A DNA stretch of 64,000 bases, from NCBI RefSeq assembly GCF_000143415.4, contig NW_003314299.1, positions 1,223,502 to 1,287,501 on the forward strand. Reading direction: 5' to 3'. The position numbers and the translations under genes are program-made. Positions 20,000 to 30,665 of the stretch are shown piece after piece. The notes beneath the pieces were generated by a model that saw only the letters and a list, made by a program, of their open reading frames with translations, was not told the DNA's origin and searched no databases. This DNA comes from Selaginella moellendorffii (Eukaryota; Streptophyta; Lycopodiopsida; Selaginellales; Selaginellaceae). How positions within the stretch are numbered: the first letter of the stretch is position 1; every line of letters starts with the position of its first letter.

Positions 20000-22487
20000 G
20001 CCTGGCGCCGGGCTGGGATTTCGAGCTAGTAGCCGGGATAGAGGAAGCGATGAGGGCGATGAGCGAGGTGGTGTTGGGCTTGGCTTTCAAAGGGGAGGGA
20101 TTGGTTTCCAGGCTGATGGCGATGAGCCTGGTGGTGCTGGAACTGGTTTCCAGAGGGGAGGAATTGGTTTCCAGGCTAGCAACGAAGAGGGCGATGATCA
20201 GGCTAGGAACGAAGATGGAATTGGAGGACGAGGTGGACTTGGTTTCCAGAGAGGAGGAATTGGTTTCCAGGCTAGAAGTGAAGATGGTGATGGACGAGGT
20301 GGCGTGGGGCTTGGTTTTCAAAGGGGAGGAATTGGCTTCCAGGCTAGAAACGGGGATGCCGATGGACGAGCTGGTGTGGGACTGGGTTTCCAAGGTAATG
20401 GAGCTGCGAGTGCCGGGGACGATGACGATGGGGATCTGGAGCTGCCGAGTGCTCTGGGAAAGAAGATCCAAGAGAAAGTCCGGCAGAAGACAAAGAAGAA
20501 ACCCGGAGGCCCAGCTTCTAGTACCTCTGTTGAGTATGTCTGGCAGAAGCACACCAGCGAATTTACCAACAAGATGATGTCGAAGATGGGATTAACTGGT
20601 GGTACCGGCTTGGGAAAGAACTTGCAAGGCAGGGTGGCGGCGATTGAAGTGAAGTTGAGGCCCAAGAACATGGGGATGGGATACAATGACTTTCAGGAGG
20701 TGACGACGGGTCGTGATGATCCAGCAGCAGCGACAGAAAGCGAAGAAGTGGCCCATAGGTCGAGAGCAAACGAGCAGCTCTGGATGAAGAAGAACAAAAA
20801 GAAGGCAAAAACTTTCGTTTCAGCCGAGGAGCTCTTGTCACGGCAGCAGGGAAGAACAGTTGGCAAGGTTTTGGACATGACGGGGCCACAGGTGCGCGTT
20901 GTCACGGACATGAAGGACCTCAACGCCGAGAGAATGGTTGTCGAGGAGGACGACACCCCCATGCCGGAGCTCCAGCACAACTTGAAGCTCCTGGTAGATC
21001 TCGTTGCTTCGGACATCCAGCAGTACGACTCCAGGCTCAGGCACGACAAGCAAACCATCGCCATCCTTGAGAAGGACCGGGACCGGCTGCAGAAGGAGCT
21101 GGAGCTCCAGAGCAGGAGCCTCGAGGTGATGCACTCGATCACTTCCGCCATCGAAGGTGTCCAGCAAGAAGCTGCGTCGCGGAGGCTAACTCTAGACGGC
21201 CTGCTCAAAACCTTCGCCAAGCTCAAGGCCGAGTTCCCGGAGGAGTACAAGCTCTGGAACCTTTCAGCTCTGGTGCTGTCTCACGCGGCACCGAGGATCA
21301 CGTCTCACTTCCAAGCATGGCAGCCGCTCCTCCAGCCGTCCCGAGGTGTCGACGTTCTCCTTCCGTGGATGGAACTCCTCCAGGAGCAGGAGGAGGAGGC
21401 GATCTTCACCGAGGTGGACTCTTCTCCGTATACTCGCCTGGTGATGGAAACGGTGCTGCCGCATATCAACCGTGCGGTGATCAACTGGGAAGCTCGAGAG
21501 CCGGAGCCGCTCCTCCGGGTGCTCGAGGTGTGGGAGAAGCTCCTCCCAGCGTCGGTGTTCCAGAGCGTGCTGGACAGCTGCGTGATGCCCAAGCTGCGAG
21601 CTCAGGTGGAGGCGTGGGATCCATTGCAGGACACGGTCCCGGTTCACCACTGGGTGCATCCCTGGCTGCCGCTCCTCGGCTCGAGGATGGACCCGGTGTG
21701 CGATACCATCCGGTGGAAGCTAAACAGCGTGCTGCAAGCCTGGGATCCCAGTGACGTTTCGGCCTACTTGATGCTCTCGCCGTGGCACTCGGTGTTTGAT
21801 GCGGCGAGCTGGGAGCAGCTCCTGGCACGGAACATCGTCCCGAAGCTAAAGGTGGCGCTCGAGCAGCTGGAGATCAACCCGGCACAGCAGCGGCTGGAGC
21901 CTTTCTCGTGGGTGATGGCCTGGGCTCCGGTGATGCCGCTCCGTCTCATGATCCGGATGCTGGAGGAGAAGTTCTTCCCGAAGTGGCACCACGCGCTGTT
22001 CGCATGGCTGGGATCCAACCCGGACTTTGACGAGGTGACGCAGTGGTACCAGGGGTGGAAGTCGGTGCTGCCGGCGGAGCTGCTGGCCAACGATCGCGTA
22101 AGGTGGCAGCTCAACGGGGCGCTGGAGATGATGAACCAGGCGGTGGAGGGGGCGCCGCTGGTGATGCGCGACGCGGAGCAGTGGCAGCAGCAGTTTGTGG
22201 AGAAGAAGTTCGCGGCGGTGGCGGTGGCGGTGGCGGAGGCGGAGGCAGAGATGAGCTTGAAGGAGGTGGTGGAGAGCTTCGCGCAGGAGAAGGACGTCCA
22301 GTTCTTGCCAAAGCCGGGGCGGCTGCACCAGGGGCTCCAGGTTTATGGATTTGGATCGGTGAGTATCGCGGTGGACAATCACAAGCAGGCAGTCTTGGCT
22401 CAGGCTGGGCAGAAGTGGACGTCCGTGTCGCTGGAGCAGCTGCTCGAGATCCACCATGCTCGAAAGGGTGGCAAGTGGAACTCTTGA
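19647..22487 (+). CDS. STIPL1: TFIP11/STIP-like G-patch spliceosome disassembly factor
   Basis: Intronless gene for 946 residues; the true ATG is at 19647. Domains: an acidic TIP N-terminal region (1 to about 100); a Gly-rich tandem repeat GLGFQRGGIGFQA (about 130-255); a G-patch (about 305-350) with MGLTGGTGLGKNLQG; then a long GCFC/TFIP11-type helical region with repeated W-P motifs (LQPSRGVDVLLPWMELL, WVHPWLPLLGSRMDP). In Arabidopsis the homologue is an NTR1-type factor that stimulates the DEAH helicase releasing the lariat-intron spliceosome, and a similar nuclear role is expected. The absence of introns is unusual among neighbours and could reflect retroposition. The expanded Gly-Phe repeat in place of a short linker is also noteworthy. 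Confidence 0.92.
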
Positions 22488-22740
22488 GCGATTGACAAGA
22501 TCGACAGGTTTCGAAGAAGAGGAGATTGACAAGATCGAAAGTTTTCGAAGAAGAAGAGCTCTTGAGCGATTGACAAGATCGAAAGGTTTCGAAGAAGAGT
22601 GTGCGAAAAGATTTCGTAGAAGAGCTCTTGGGCGATTGACAAGATGGAAAGATTTCGAAGAAGAAGCGCTCTTGGGCGATTGAAGAGCTCTTGGGTGACA
22701 ACCAAGATCGAAAGTTTTCGAAGAAGAGCTCTTCGAAAGA
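22484..22740 (+). repeat. Minisatellite at the 3' end of the STIP gene
   Basis: Imperfect units of about 50-65 bases are built on GAGCGATTGACAAGATCGAA and TTTCGAAGAAGAAGAGCTCTT, repeated about five times from the stop codon into the 3' region. The last unit ends in an inverted repeat around GAAGAGCTCTTC (about 22720-22735). Open frames read through it on both strands because the unit lacks stops; these are not considered genes. Confidence 0.85.
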
Positions 22741-22843
22741 ATTTTTTAACTAAACTTTGACCTTTAACTTTGCCCTTGGATTAAATTTGAGTTAACTTAG
22801 GTCACCTAGGAGTGTTCTTCCTTTTCTCTTTGGCCCGGTGGCC

Positions 22844-25800
22844 ATGGCTGCCTCGCTCTCGCGGAATTCGTCCGGCCGGGCGGCAGCAGGATTATTGCCC
22901 TATCCAGCCAAGTTCCACGTCGCGGCGGCCTACGCGGGCTTCTCAGCTGACGACGACGACTACGAGAATGTGGCTCTCCCGCTCGGATCGCTCTTCACGC
23001 CAGAGATGGCGCTGCTCTTGTATGGGCTCTATATGCAGGTATGGATCTTCGCCATGCTGGATCGGCAGCTAGATCGCTTGCCCTGGAAATATTTCGGTGT
23101 AATCCTCTGGAATTTTGGGATCCAGGCCACGGTCGGGCCGTGTACAGCTGCGAAGCCTCGGATGTGGAATACCCAGGAGCATTTCAAATGGAAGAGGTAT
23201 AGCTTGAATTTGGAGAGAGTTGGGCTTTAACGTTTCCTTTAGTTGGAGCGAGTTTAAAGAGTTGCCATCAATTGAAGCTATGCGGCTCTTCGTTAGAACC
23301 TTGGAAGTAAGTGTTTCGATGTTTTTTCGAGAGTTTCCATCGATTTTCCTTTGCAGGAACAAGATCCAGACTGGTATTTCAAGTCGCAAGGGAGCGAAGT
23401 TGAGGCAATTGGCGAAATGGTAAGAACGCTTTACATGTTTTTCGTTTTTGTGTTAGGAACTTTAACTCTGCTGCATTCTTTCAGCCTGTGCAAGACAATG
23501 ATTTAAATCCAAGTCTTCAAGAGGAGGACATCCCCGCTGTAAACAATTCTCCTCCATCTCCCCCGCTGCCATCAGCAAATGGTGGGATCGGCACGGAGGT
23601 GAAAATGGAAGAAAACGATGTCGAGTGCTCCACTATTATGGAGATTGATGTTCGCAACGAATGGCTTTCACCTCTGGTATCTGGACGACGACCAGCAGCT
23701 CGCTATCAGGTTTGTCTTTCATATGTGGGAAACTAGATCAAGAACGCTATAAACTTTGGTCTTTGCGCAGCATGCAGCAGCGGTTGTACACGATAAGATG
23801 TTCGTGATTGGAGGGAACCACAATGGCCGGTACTTGAACGATGTCCAGGTATGTAGATTTTCGCTCACTAATAACTGATGTTGGAATTTTCGTCATAGGT
23901 TCTCGATCTAAGAACGCTCACCTGGTCCAAAGTTGAGCAAAAGCTCCCAACGTCTCCTTTGTCGTCGTCCATGCCTCCGATCCCTTCAAATCAGATTTTG
24001 TCACCCTGTGCCGGTCATAGCCTGGTAATTTTTCTAGCTTTATACTTTCATCTTACATTCTTCCTGAGTGTTTTTCCAGATTCGGAAGAACAGGATGCTG
24101 TTTGTTGTGGGTGGCCACTCGAAAAACTCCCCCGACTCTGTCTCAGGTTAATGTAATGCAGAGGAACTTTGAGATCCATCTCACTTCAGTGCTCTCTATC
24201 TCCAGTTCATGCTTTTGATACGGAGACTTTCACTTGGTCGCTTTTCCCAACGTATGGACAAGCTCCGGTACGTGTGACATACGGTATCACGACAAGATTG
24301 ACCATTCGCTGTTTGTGGTGCTCAGATCGCGAGAAGGGGCCAGTCCGTTTCACTGATCGGATCCAACTTAGTCATGTTTGGTGGAGAAGACTCCAAAAGG
24401 CGTTTGCTCAATGACCTCAACATCTTTGATCTGGAAACAATGACATGGGAAGCTGTCGATGCAATGTAAGTCGTTTGGTCTTGCTTGTTTGTATCTATAT
24501 CCTTCACTTTCAGAGGACCGCCTCCATCTCCTCGTGCCGACCACGCTGCAGCGGTCTATGCTGGTCACTACCTATACATATTTGGGGGTGGCTCACATTC
24601 CAGCTGCTTCAGTGACTTGCATGTTCTGAACTTGAAAACGGTAGGCTTGATGCATTGCTCCTTTGAACTTATGGATTCGTGACTTCAGATGGAATGGTCC
24701 CGCAAAGAGACTGAGTATACACCCACGCCTCGTGCAGGCCATGCTGGCGCAACAGTTGGTGATTTGTGGTACATTGTTGGTGGAGGGGACAATAAATCTG
24801 GTAAGTGTATCGTCCATTTTATGTTTGTTTTAACTTCTCCTGTACCATGTCCTATACCAGGGATTTCCGAAACGATTGTACTGAACATGAAAACGCTTGA
24901 CTGGTCACTTGTAACTTCTGTGCCTGCACGGACGTATATCGCATGCGAGGTATGACATTTTGATTGTCCTTGCCGGCCTTTTTCCGATTTTATTGGTCAT
25001 TTTCTGTCCTGCCTAGGGATTGAGTCTCGTCTCCGCGTGTTTGAATGGCGAAGAAACTTTAATAGCCTTTGGTGGCTACAACGGAAAATACAGCAATGAG
25101 GTTTGTTGTTTTTTTCTTTTTTGAGACTGTGACTTGTATTGAGGTGGAAGCTTTCAGATGCATGTCCTGAAGACGGGCATAAGCCAATCAAAGGCGTCTC
25201 CAGCTCCAAGTTTTGGTGGCAGCCATTTTACGGAGGTTGGAGAATCTGCAGACGTGCCCGAGAGCTCAATAATTTCGAAGGAACCAGTAGATCATCAGCC
25301 TACGCCTACGGTATCATGTTTTTACGCGTCTCCATGTTATTTACTGTTTCTCTTTTCTTTCCAGGAGAATGGCGGCTACAACACTCCAAAGTTGCTGGAG
25401 CTTAAACGGGAGCTTGAGGTGGCTCTAACGTCATGCCAAGACGAAAATAACAAGCTAAAGAGCGAGCTGTCGATCACTACGAACGATCTCTCCATGGTCT
25501 TTCTTCGTTTTGTGCACGAAACGTTAGTTCTACAATTTCTCTTTACTGTGCAGGAGTTGCAGTCAGTTCGGGGCCAGTTCGTGGCCGAGCAAACGAGATG
25601 CTTCAAATTGGAGGTAAAGTCAGCCTGCAAGAGAAACCTGTCCCGTAACCTTGCATTTTCTTTCTCCAGGTCGAAGTCGCAGAGCTGAGGCAAAAGCTCC
25701 AGTCCATGGAGGCGTTGCAAAAGGAGGTGGATTTGCTACGACGGCAAAAGGCTGCCTCGGACCAAGTCGCGGCCCAGCTCGTCCAGCAGAAGCAAAACGC

Positions 25801-25867
25801 CTCTGGAGGTATGTGGTCGTGGCTCGCAGGGACTCCCGGCGAGGGAGGCAAAGTTTTAGATTCCTGA
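22844..25867 (+). CDS. Acyl-CoA-binding protein with kelch repeats and coiled coil (ACBP4/5-like)
   Basis: Eighteen exons: 22844-23038, 23126-23196, 23243-23306, 23357-23419, 23485-23709, 23771-23848, 23899-24024, 24080-24146, 24206-24267, 24326-24465, 24514-24640, 24689-24800, 24861-24949, 25017-25100, 25158-25310, 25365-25496, 25554-25613 and 25670-25867. Total 2046 bases, 681 residues. The N-terminal ACB domain has LLLYGLYMQATVGPC, a W-Q-H-KW segment and SIEAMRLFVRTLE. It is followed by six kelch repeats (HAAAVVHDKMFVIGG, SLIGSNLVMFGGE, AAAVYAGHYLYIFGGG, and others) and a C-terminal coiled coil (about 535-650, LLELKRELEVAL, VAELRQKLQSME). Plant class IV ACBPs are cytosolic carriers of long-chain acyl-CoA. 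The last four exons and part of exon 14 are duplicated downstream. Confidence 0.92.
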
Positions 25868-26447
25868 AAGAAAGCTTAGCTGCACGAAGGAGAGAAAACT
25901 TAAAAACCGTGACGATGAGAAGTGGAAAAAGAAGCTCGGCTTCGAGATTTTGTGGTAATGCGAGGTAATGGTTTTTTCCAAGCTCTAGATCGTGTTAACT
26001 CGTTAGATTCCAGGCCGTTTTATAAAGATATTAATCGGTATTTTTTAGCGAAGCCATTGAACGCTGTGTAACATTGGCGGTACAGCAAATAAATTTTCAT
26101 TCCTTTCGTGCTGAGAAATGTCAAAGCTGAAATATTAGATCAAATATATGCTAAGTTGATTATTACTTTTGTTTAGTCCTATTATTGTTTTTATTATTAT
26201 AATATTGGACCTTAAAGGTCCAAAAATTTAATAATTGGTTCTTATACGGCATCGTAGCCGTACACCATCGTTGGCCTCCATATAAAAATTCCAAAGAGTG
26301 CAAGCTAGCGAGCCATTGAAAGGTGTGTATCATCCATCGGCCATGGAAAAGTGAAAAGAAACTCCTATCATTCCTTTGGATCTTTCGTGCTACAGCGAAG
26401 AACGCAAACTCTCTTGGCATGATCTTTGTCTCGTATCATTGGCTCTT
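25053..26447 (+). repeat. 1.4-kb tandem duplication, first copy
   Basis: This block runs from inside exon 14 of the ACBP gene through its stop codon and about 580 bases of 3' DNA. It recurs at an offset of exactly 1410 bases. Only two substitutions were seen (GGTGG/GCTGG near 25071, and GGCC/GCCC near 26340), so the event is recent. Confidence 0.97.
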
Positions 26448-26462
26448 TTCATGCGGATGCTC

Positions 26463-27277
26463 GAAACTTTAATAGCCTTTGCTGGCTACAACGGAAAATA
26501 CAGCAATGAGGTTTGTTGTTTTTTTCTTTTTTGAGACTGTGACTTGTATTGAGGTGGAAGCTTTCAGATGCATGTCCTGAAGACGGGCATAAGCCAATCA
26601 AAGGCGTCTCCAGCTCCAAGTTTTGGTGGCAGCCATTTTACGGAGGTTGGAGAATCTGCAGACGTGCCCGAGAGCTCAATAATTTCGAAGGAACCAGTAG
26701 ATCATCAGCCTACGCCTACGGTATCATGTTTTTACGCGTCTCCATGTTATTTACTGTTTCTCTTTTCTTTCCAGGAGAATGGCGGCTACAACACTCCAAA
26801 GTTGCTGGAGCTTAAACGGGAGCTTGAGGTGGCTCTAACGTCATGCCAAGACGAAAATAACAAGCTAAAGAGCGAGCTGTCGATCACTACGAACGATCTC
26901 TCCATGGTCTTTCTTCGTTTTGTGCACGAAACGTTAGTTCTACAATTTCTCTTTACTGTGCAGGAGTTGCAGTCAGTTCGGGGCCAGTTCGTGGCCGAGC
27001 AAACGAGATGCTTCAAATTGGAGGTAAAGTCAGCCTGCAAGAGAAACCTGTCCCGTAACCTTGCATTTTCTTTCTCCAGGTCGAAGTCGCAGAGCTGAGG
27101 CAAAAGCTCCAGTCCATGGAGGCGTTGCAAAAGGAGGTGGATTTGCTACGACGGCAAAAGGCTGCCTCGGACCAAGTCGCGGCCCAGCTCGTCCAGCAGA
27201 AGCAAAACGCCTCTGGAGGTATGTGGTCGTGGCTCGCAGGGACTCCCGGCGAGGGAGGCAAAGTTTTAGATTCCTGA
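26463..27277 (+). pseudogene. Orphan 3' exons of the ACBP gene
   Basis: Duplicate of exons 14 (partial) to 18, with splice sites and stop intact, but without ACB domain, kelch start or promoter. It could be transcribed only by read-through from the full gene, in which case it would serve as alternative terminal exons or as 3' UTR. Confidence 0.85.
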
Positions 27278-27857
27278 AAGAAAGCTTAGCTGCACGAAGG
27301 AGAGAAAACTTAAAAACCGTGACGATGAGAAGTGGAAAAAGAAGCTCGGCTTCGAGATTTTGTGGTAATGCGAGGTAATGGTTTTTTCCAAGCTCTAGAT
27401 CGTGTTAACTCGTTAGATTCCAGGCCGTTTTATAAAGATATTAATCGGTATTTTTTAGCGAAGCCATTGAACGCTGTGTAACATTGGCGGTACAGCAAAT
27501 AAATTTTCATTCCTTTCGTGCTGAGAAATGTCAAAGCTGAAATATTAGATCAAATATATGCTAAGTTGATTATTACTTTTGTTTAGTCCTATTATTGTTT
27601 TTATTATTATAATATTGGACCTTAAAGGTCCAAAAATTTAATAATTGGTTCTTATACGGCATCGTAGCCGTACACCATCGTTGGCCTCCATATAAAAATT
27701 CCAAAGAGTGCAAGCTAGCGAGCCATTGAAAGGTGTGTATCATCCATCGCCCATGGAAAAGTGAAAAGAAACTCCTATCATTCCTTTGGATCTTTCGTGC
27801 TACAGCGAAGAACGCAAACTCTCTTGGCATGATCTTTGTCTCGTATCATTGGCTCTT
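26463..27857 (+). repeat. 1.4-kb tandem duplication, second copy
   Basis: Repeat of 25053-26447, separated from it by a 15-base junction (TTCATGCGGATGCTC) that is not present at the outer ends. Such filler is typical of end-joining rather than homologous recombination. Confidence 0.95.
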
Positions 27858-28269
27858 CGGAGAATTTGCGATTAGTTTAAAGGTAAAAAGCTCTTTAGTG
27901 CCTTGCTTTTGGCAGTTGTGTGTTCGAATCTCACCCGATTTAAATAGTTGGGCCACGTTTCGGTGATTTGGGCCACCGGCCGGCCGTCCGTACTGGCGAT
28001 TATAAAGCTCCCATGGCTATGGCGATCGTGAGGTTTCTTTCGTAATAAAGGAGACGCCGCGGCTGCGCCTTTTCCCTCTCGGTGGTAATGCGTCGCCTTT
28101 TCGGCGGTGTCAGCGCCTTGCGCGTGTTCTTGAAATAGCAGCGGCGATCGATCGATCGAGCATCGGCCGGCATTGGTGAAGCGCGGAAGAATCCCTGGCG
28201 CTCCTGCATTTCGCGTTCTCGCATTGCTCGATCCCTCGGTGAGAGATTCTTGCGCGCGCGATCGATATT
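27858..28269 (+). other. Promoter and leader of the VAP-like gene
   Basis: No coding region is seen. A segment near 27880-27945 ends GTTCGAATCTCACCCGA, like the T-arm of a tRNA, but the rest of a tRNA cannot be folded. A GATC microrepeat lies at about 28146-28160. Confidence 0.4.
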
Positions 28270-29476
28270 ATGGCCGCGGTGGAGAATGGCGGCGACGGCC
28301 GATTGGACAGCGCGGTGTTTGGCGGATGCGCGCCGTGTCGATTGCCGTGGAGGAGCCGCGTGCCAGCGGATCACTCCGGGAGCGTGCTCCAGCACTTGCG
28401 GCACCAGCAAGATTGCAGCACCAGCAGCGATTTCCCCAGCTCCAGATCGGTGTCGGCCGTCGCCAAGGTCTTCTCGGTCCAGAGGAGTCGATTGAAATTC
28501 GAGTCTGGCAAGAATCTCATCTTTCTATGTAAGTACTCATTTCCATTTCCTTGGCTTGCTGTGTAGTAGGGTTAAAATATGCTGTGTCCTTTCTTTCTTT
28601 ACAGACGAGCCCGGTAAGCAAGTCGCGAGCGCCGTGAAAATAAAGAATGTGAGTCGATCGCCTGTCGCATTTAAGGTACCTGGGCATCACACTTTTGCTC
28701 CTCTCTCTCGGCCGCTCACTCAAACGTTTTTCCCTGTTTGGTTTTTTCTCGCAGTTCCAGACGACAGCGCCCAAAAGCTGTTTCATGTGCCCCCCAAATG
28801 GCGTTATCATGCCCAACGAGACAATCGTCGCTAAAGGTGATAAGCCTTGATAGATTATACCATTTGGGAAAATCCAAAGTCTCTGAGCTATCGTGCTACA
28901 GTTGTAAAATATGTCGAGGTTCCCGAGGGGCCGCAGCAGCACCCAAGGAAGCTCAAAGACAAATTCCGGATTGTTAGTCTCAAAGTGAAGGAGGGAGTGG
29001 AGTACACCCCAGAACTGGTACGTTTTATATGCATGTTTTACTGGCTGGCTAACCATCTGGATGTGAGAAGTTCGACGAGCAAAAGGATCTTGTGGCGGTG
29101 GAGAGAGTCTTGAGAGTGGTTTTCTTGGACCCGCAAACAGCATCGCCGGTCTGTATCGATTTTATCTTAAGATTGTTTTTATCTCCAGCGACTCACCGTT
29201 TGTCTTCAAGGCGGAGCTGGAGAAACAACAGAAGCGCTTGGCCGAGGCTGACGCTGCACAAGAGGCCCGAAAAAAGCCTCAAAATGATCGATCCCATAAA
29301 GGAGGTGCTGTGCAGGGATTTGTGATTGATGAATGGGTATGCAGCTTCCTTCGTCACATTATCGCTCACAAATTAACTGTTCTTCTCTTCTCTTGTTTTT
29401 TCTTTTCGTTTTGTAGAAGGAGCGCCGCGAAAAGTATCTAGCTAAGCAGCAAGCCGAAGCTCAGGATTCCTACTAA
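28270..29476 (+). CDS. VAP-like MSP-domain protein (plant VAP4 class)
   Basis: Seven exons (28270-28528, 28605-28675, 28755-28836, 28902-29017, 29071-29148, 29211-29336, 29417-29476) encode 263 residues. An N-terminal low-complexity region precedes the major sperm protein domain, seen as LIFLYEPGKQVASAVKIKN, FKFQTTAPKSCFMCPP, FRIVSLKVKEGVEYTPELFD and RVLRVVFLDP. The C-terminal helix (LAEADAAQEARKKP) and the end VIDEWKERREKYLAKQQ match Arabidopsis VAP4-1/4-2. FQTTAPKSCF is the FFAT-peptide-binding surface of this fold. No C-terminal membrane anchor is present, as is normal for this class. VAPs tether lipid-transfer and signalling proteins at the ER; the role of the soluble class is less defined. 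Confidence 0.92.
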
Positions 29477-30652
29477 AACTTAAAGGTCTGGACATCAACC
29501 TCTTCCTGTCGTCAAAGCCGAATCGGTTGCTCAAGTTTGTAGCAGTAGTGGGCTTGAGAGAGCTTTGAGTCGAGTTTTCCTTTACTACTGGGAGCAGCTT
29601 TGAAGCTAAGCCCAGAAGCAATGTGTCAGATCCCGAGAGGCGAGGAAACTGTGTCCAGCTAGGCTCTCAACATCATCTCCGCTTGCAAGTCAATGGGTGG
29701 TGGTTACTAGTGTTGTTTTCTATGGCCTGCTTATCTGTTGAAAGAGAGAGAGGAGAGAGAGAGAGAAGGGGTCGTCTAGCTCCGCTAGTTGTCGCAGCAA
29801 ACGAACGAACGTGGTCTCGAGATAAATCACAAAACAATGGGGGTGCGGATGTCCCTGTCGAAAGTGTCTTGTGTGTGGGTGTGAGATGAACGAGCTGAGT
29901 AATGCTCGATGCATGTTGTGTTTGTGGAGTTCTTTTTCTTAAGTTTCCATAGTTTCTCAGGGGCTAGGCTTTGTTTATGAAGTTTCATTTGTACGTGCTT
30001 GTGTGTTTGTGTTTTGATGTGTGTGTGTGTGTGTGGTGTTGTTTGCAGGGATGATTTTCAATTTCACATGGAAGTTACGCACACTTGGTGGTTAGCCTGT
30101 TGACGTCTGTTCACGCGAACGGAGACGCCAGGTCTGTTGACTTAACGGAGATTCTGGCGTTGCTGCAAGAATTCAGGTACATGGCATACGATTGAAAATC
30201 TGGGAGTGCGTATTTATAAATATTTCTGGTGTTGCTTCTGTGTGGGGTTTTGCTTTGCTGTGGCGGATTTACCCGTATGTATGGCCGATTGATTGATTGA
30301 TATGTCCAGAGTGGTAGGAGTTCTGGCGTGGGATTATAATTATCTATGCATTTTCTTTTATATCCAACAGGCATGGATATATATTTTGTATGCCCCTCCT
30401 ACTCCCTCTTTCTTCTTCTCTCTCTCTCTTTCTCTCTCTCCTGGCCGTGTGTGCATGCCGCTTAGCTATTAGTAATCCAGATCCTGCGCTGCTTCCGGTG
30501 ATGACGATGATGGCTGTGGCTGTGCTTGCGTGGTTTACAAAGCAGTGAAGTACTCATAAGACTTTATATTGTAGATCTGCGTCCAGGCCAGGAAAAGCAA
30601 GTTATTTGGGTTCTCGGTCCCGTGTCTTCTACACCGGCGGCAGGAGGTGTAC
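29477..30652. other. Long intergenic region with microsatellites
   Basis: 3' region of the VAP gene and 5' leader/promoter of the next gene. Simple repeats: GA at 29743-29767, GT at 30019-30035, CT at 30416-30441. No protein-coding segment was recognised. Confidence 0.6.
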
Positions 30653-30658
30653 ATGTAG
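30653..30658 (+). promoter_or_regulatory. Minimal upstream ORF (AUG-UAG)
   Basis: A start codon followed immediately by a stop lies 7 bases before the main ATG at 30666. If the transcript includes it, it would be a start-stop element able to stall initiating ribosomes. Such elements are documented regulators in plants, for example in boron response with AUGUAA. Confidence 0.4.
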
Positions 30659-30665
30659 TCCAGGA

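Noticed and set aside
22111-22701. 196-codon minus-strand frame over the STIPL1 end and minisatellite
   Set aside because: It is open because the repeat unit lacks stops; its composition is Pro/Ser low complexity opposite a well-supported gene.
27880-27945. tRNA-like T-arm GTTCGAATCTCACCCGA
   Set aside because: The stem pairs imperfectly and no D-arm, anticodon arm or acceptor stem could be found upstream; at most a tRNA-derived remnant.
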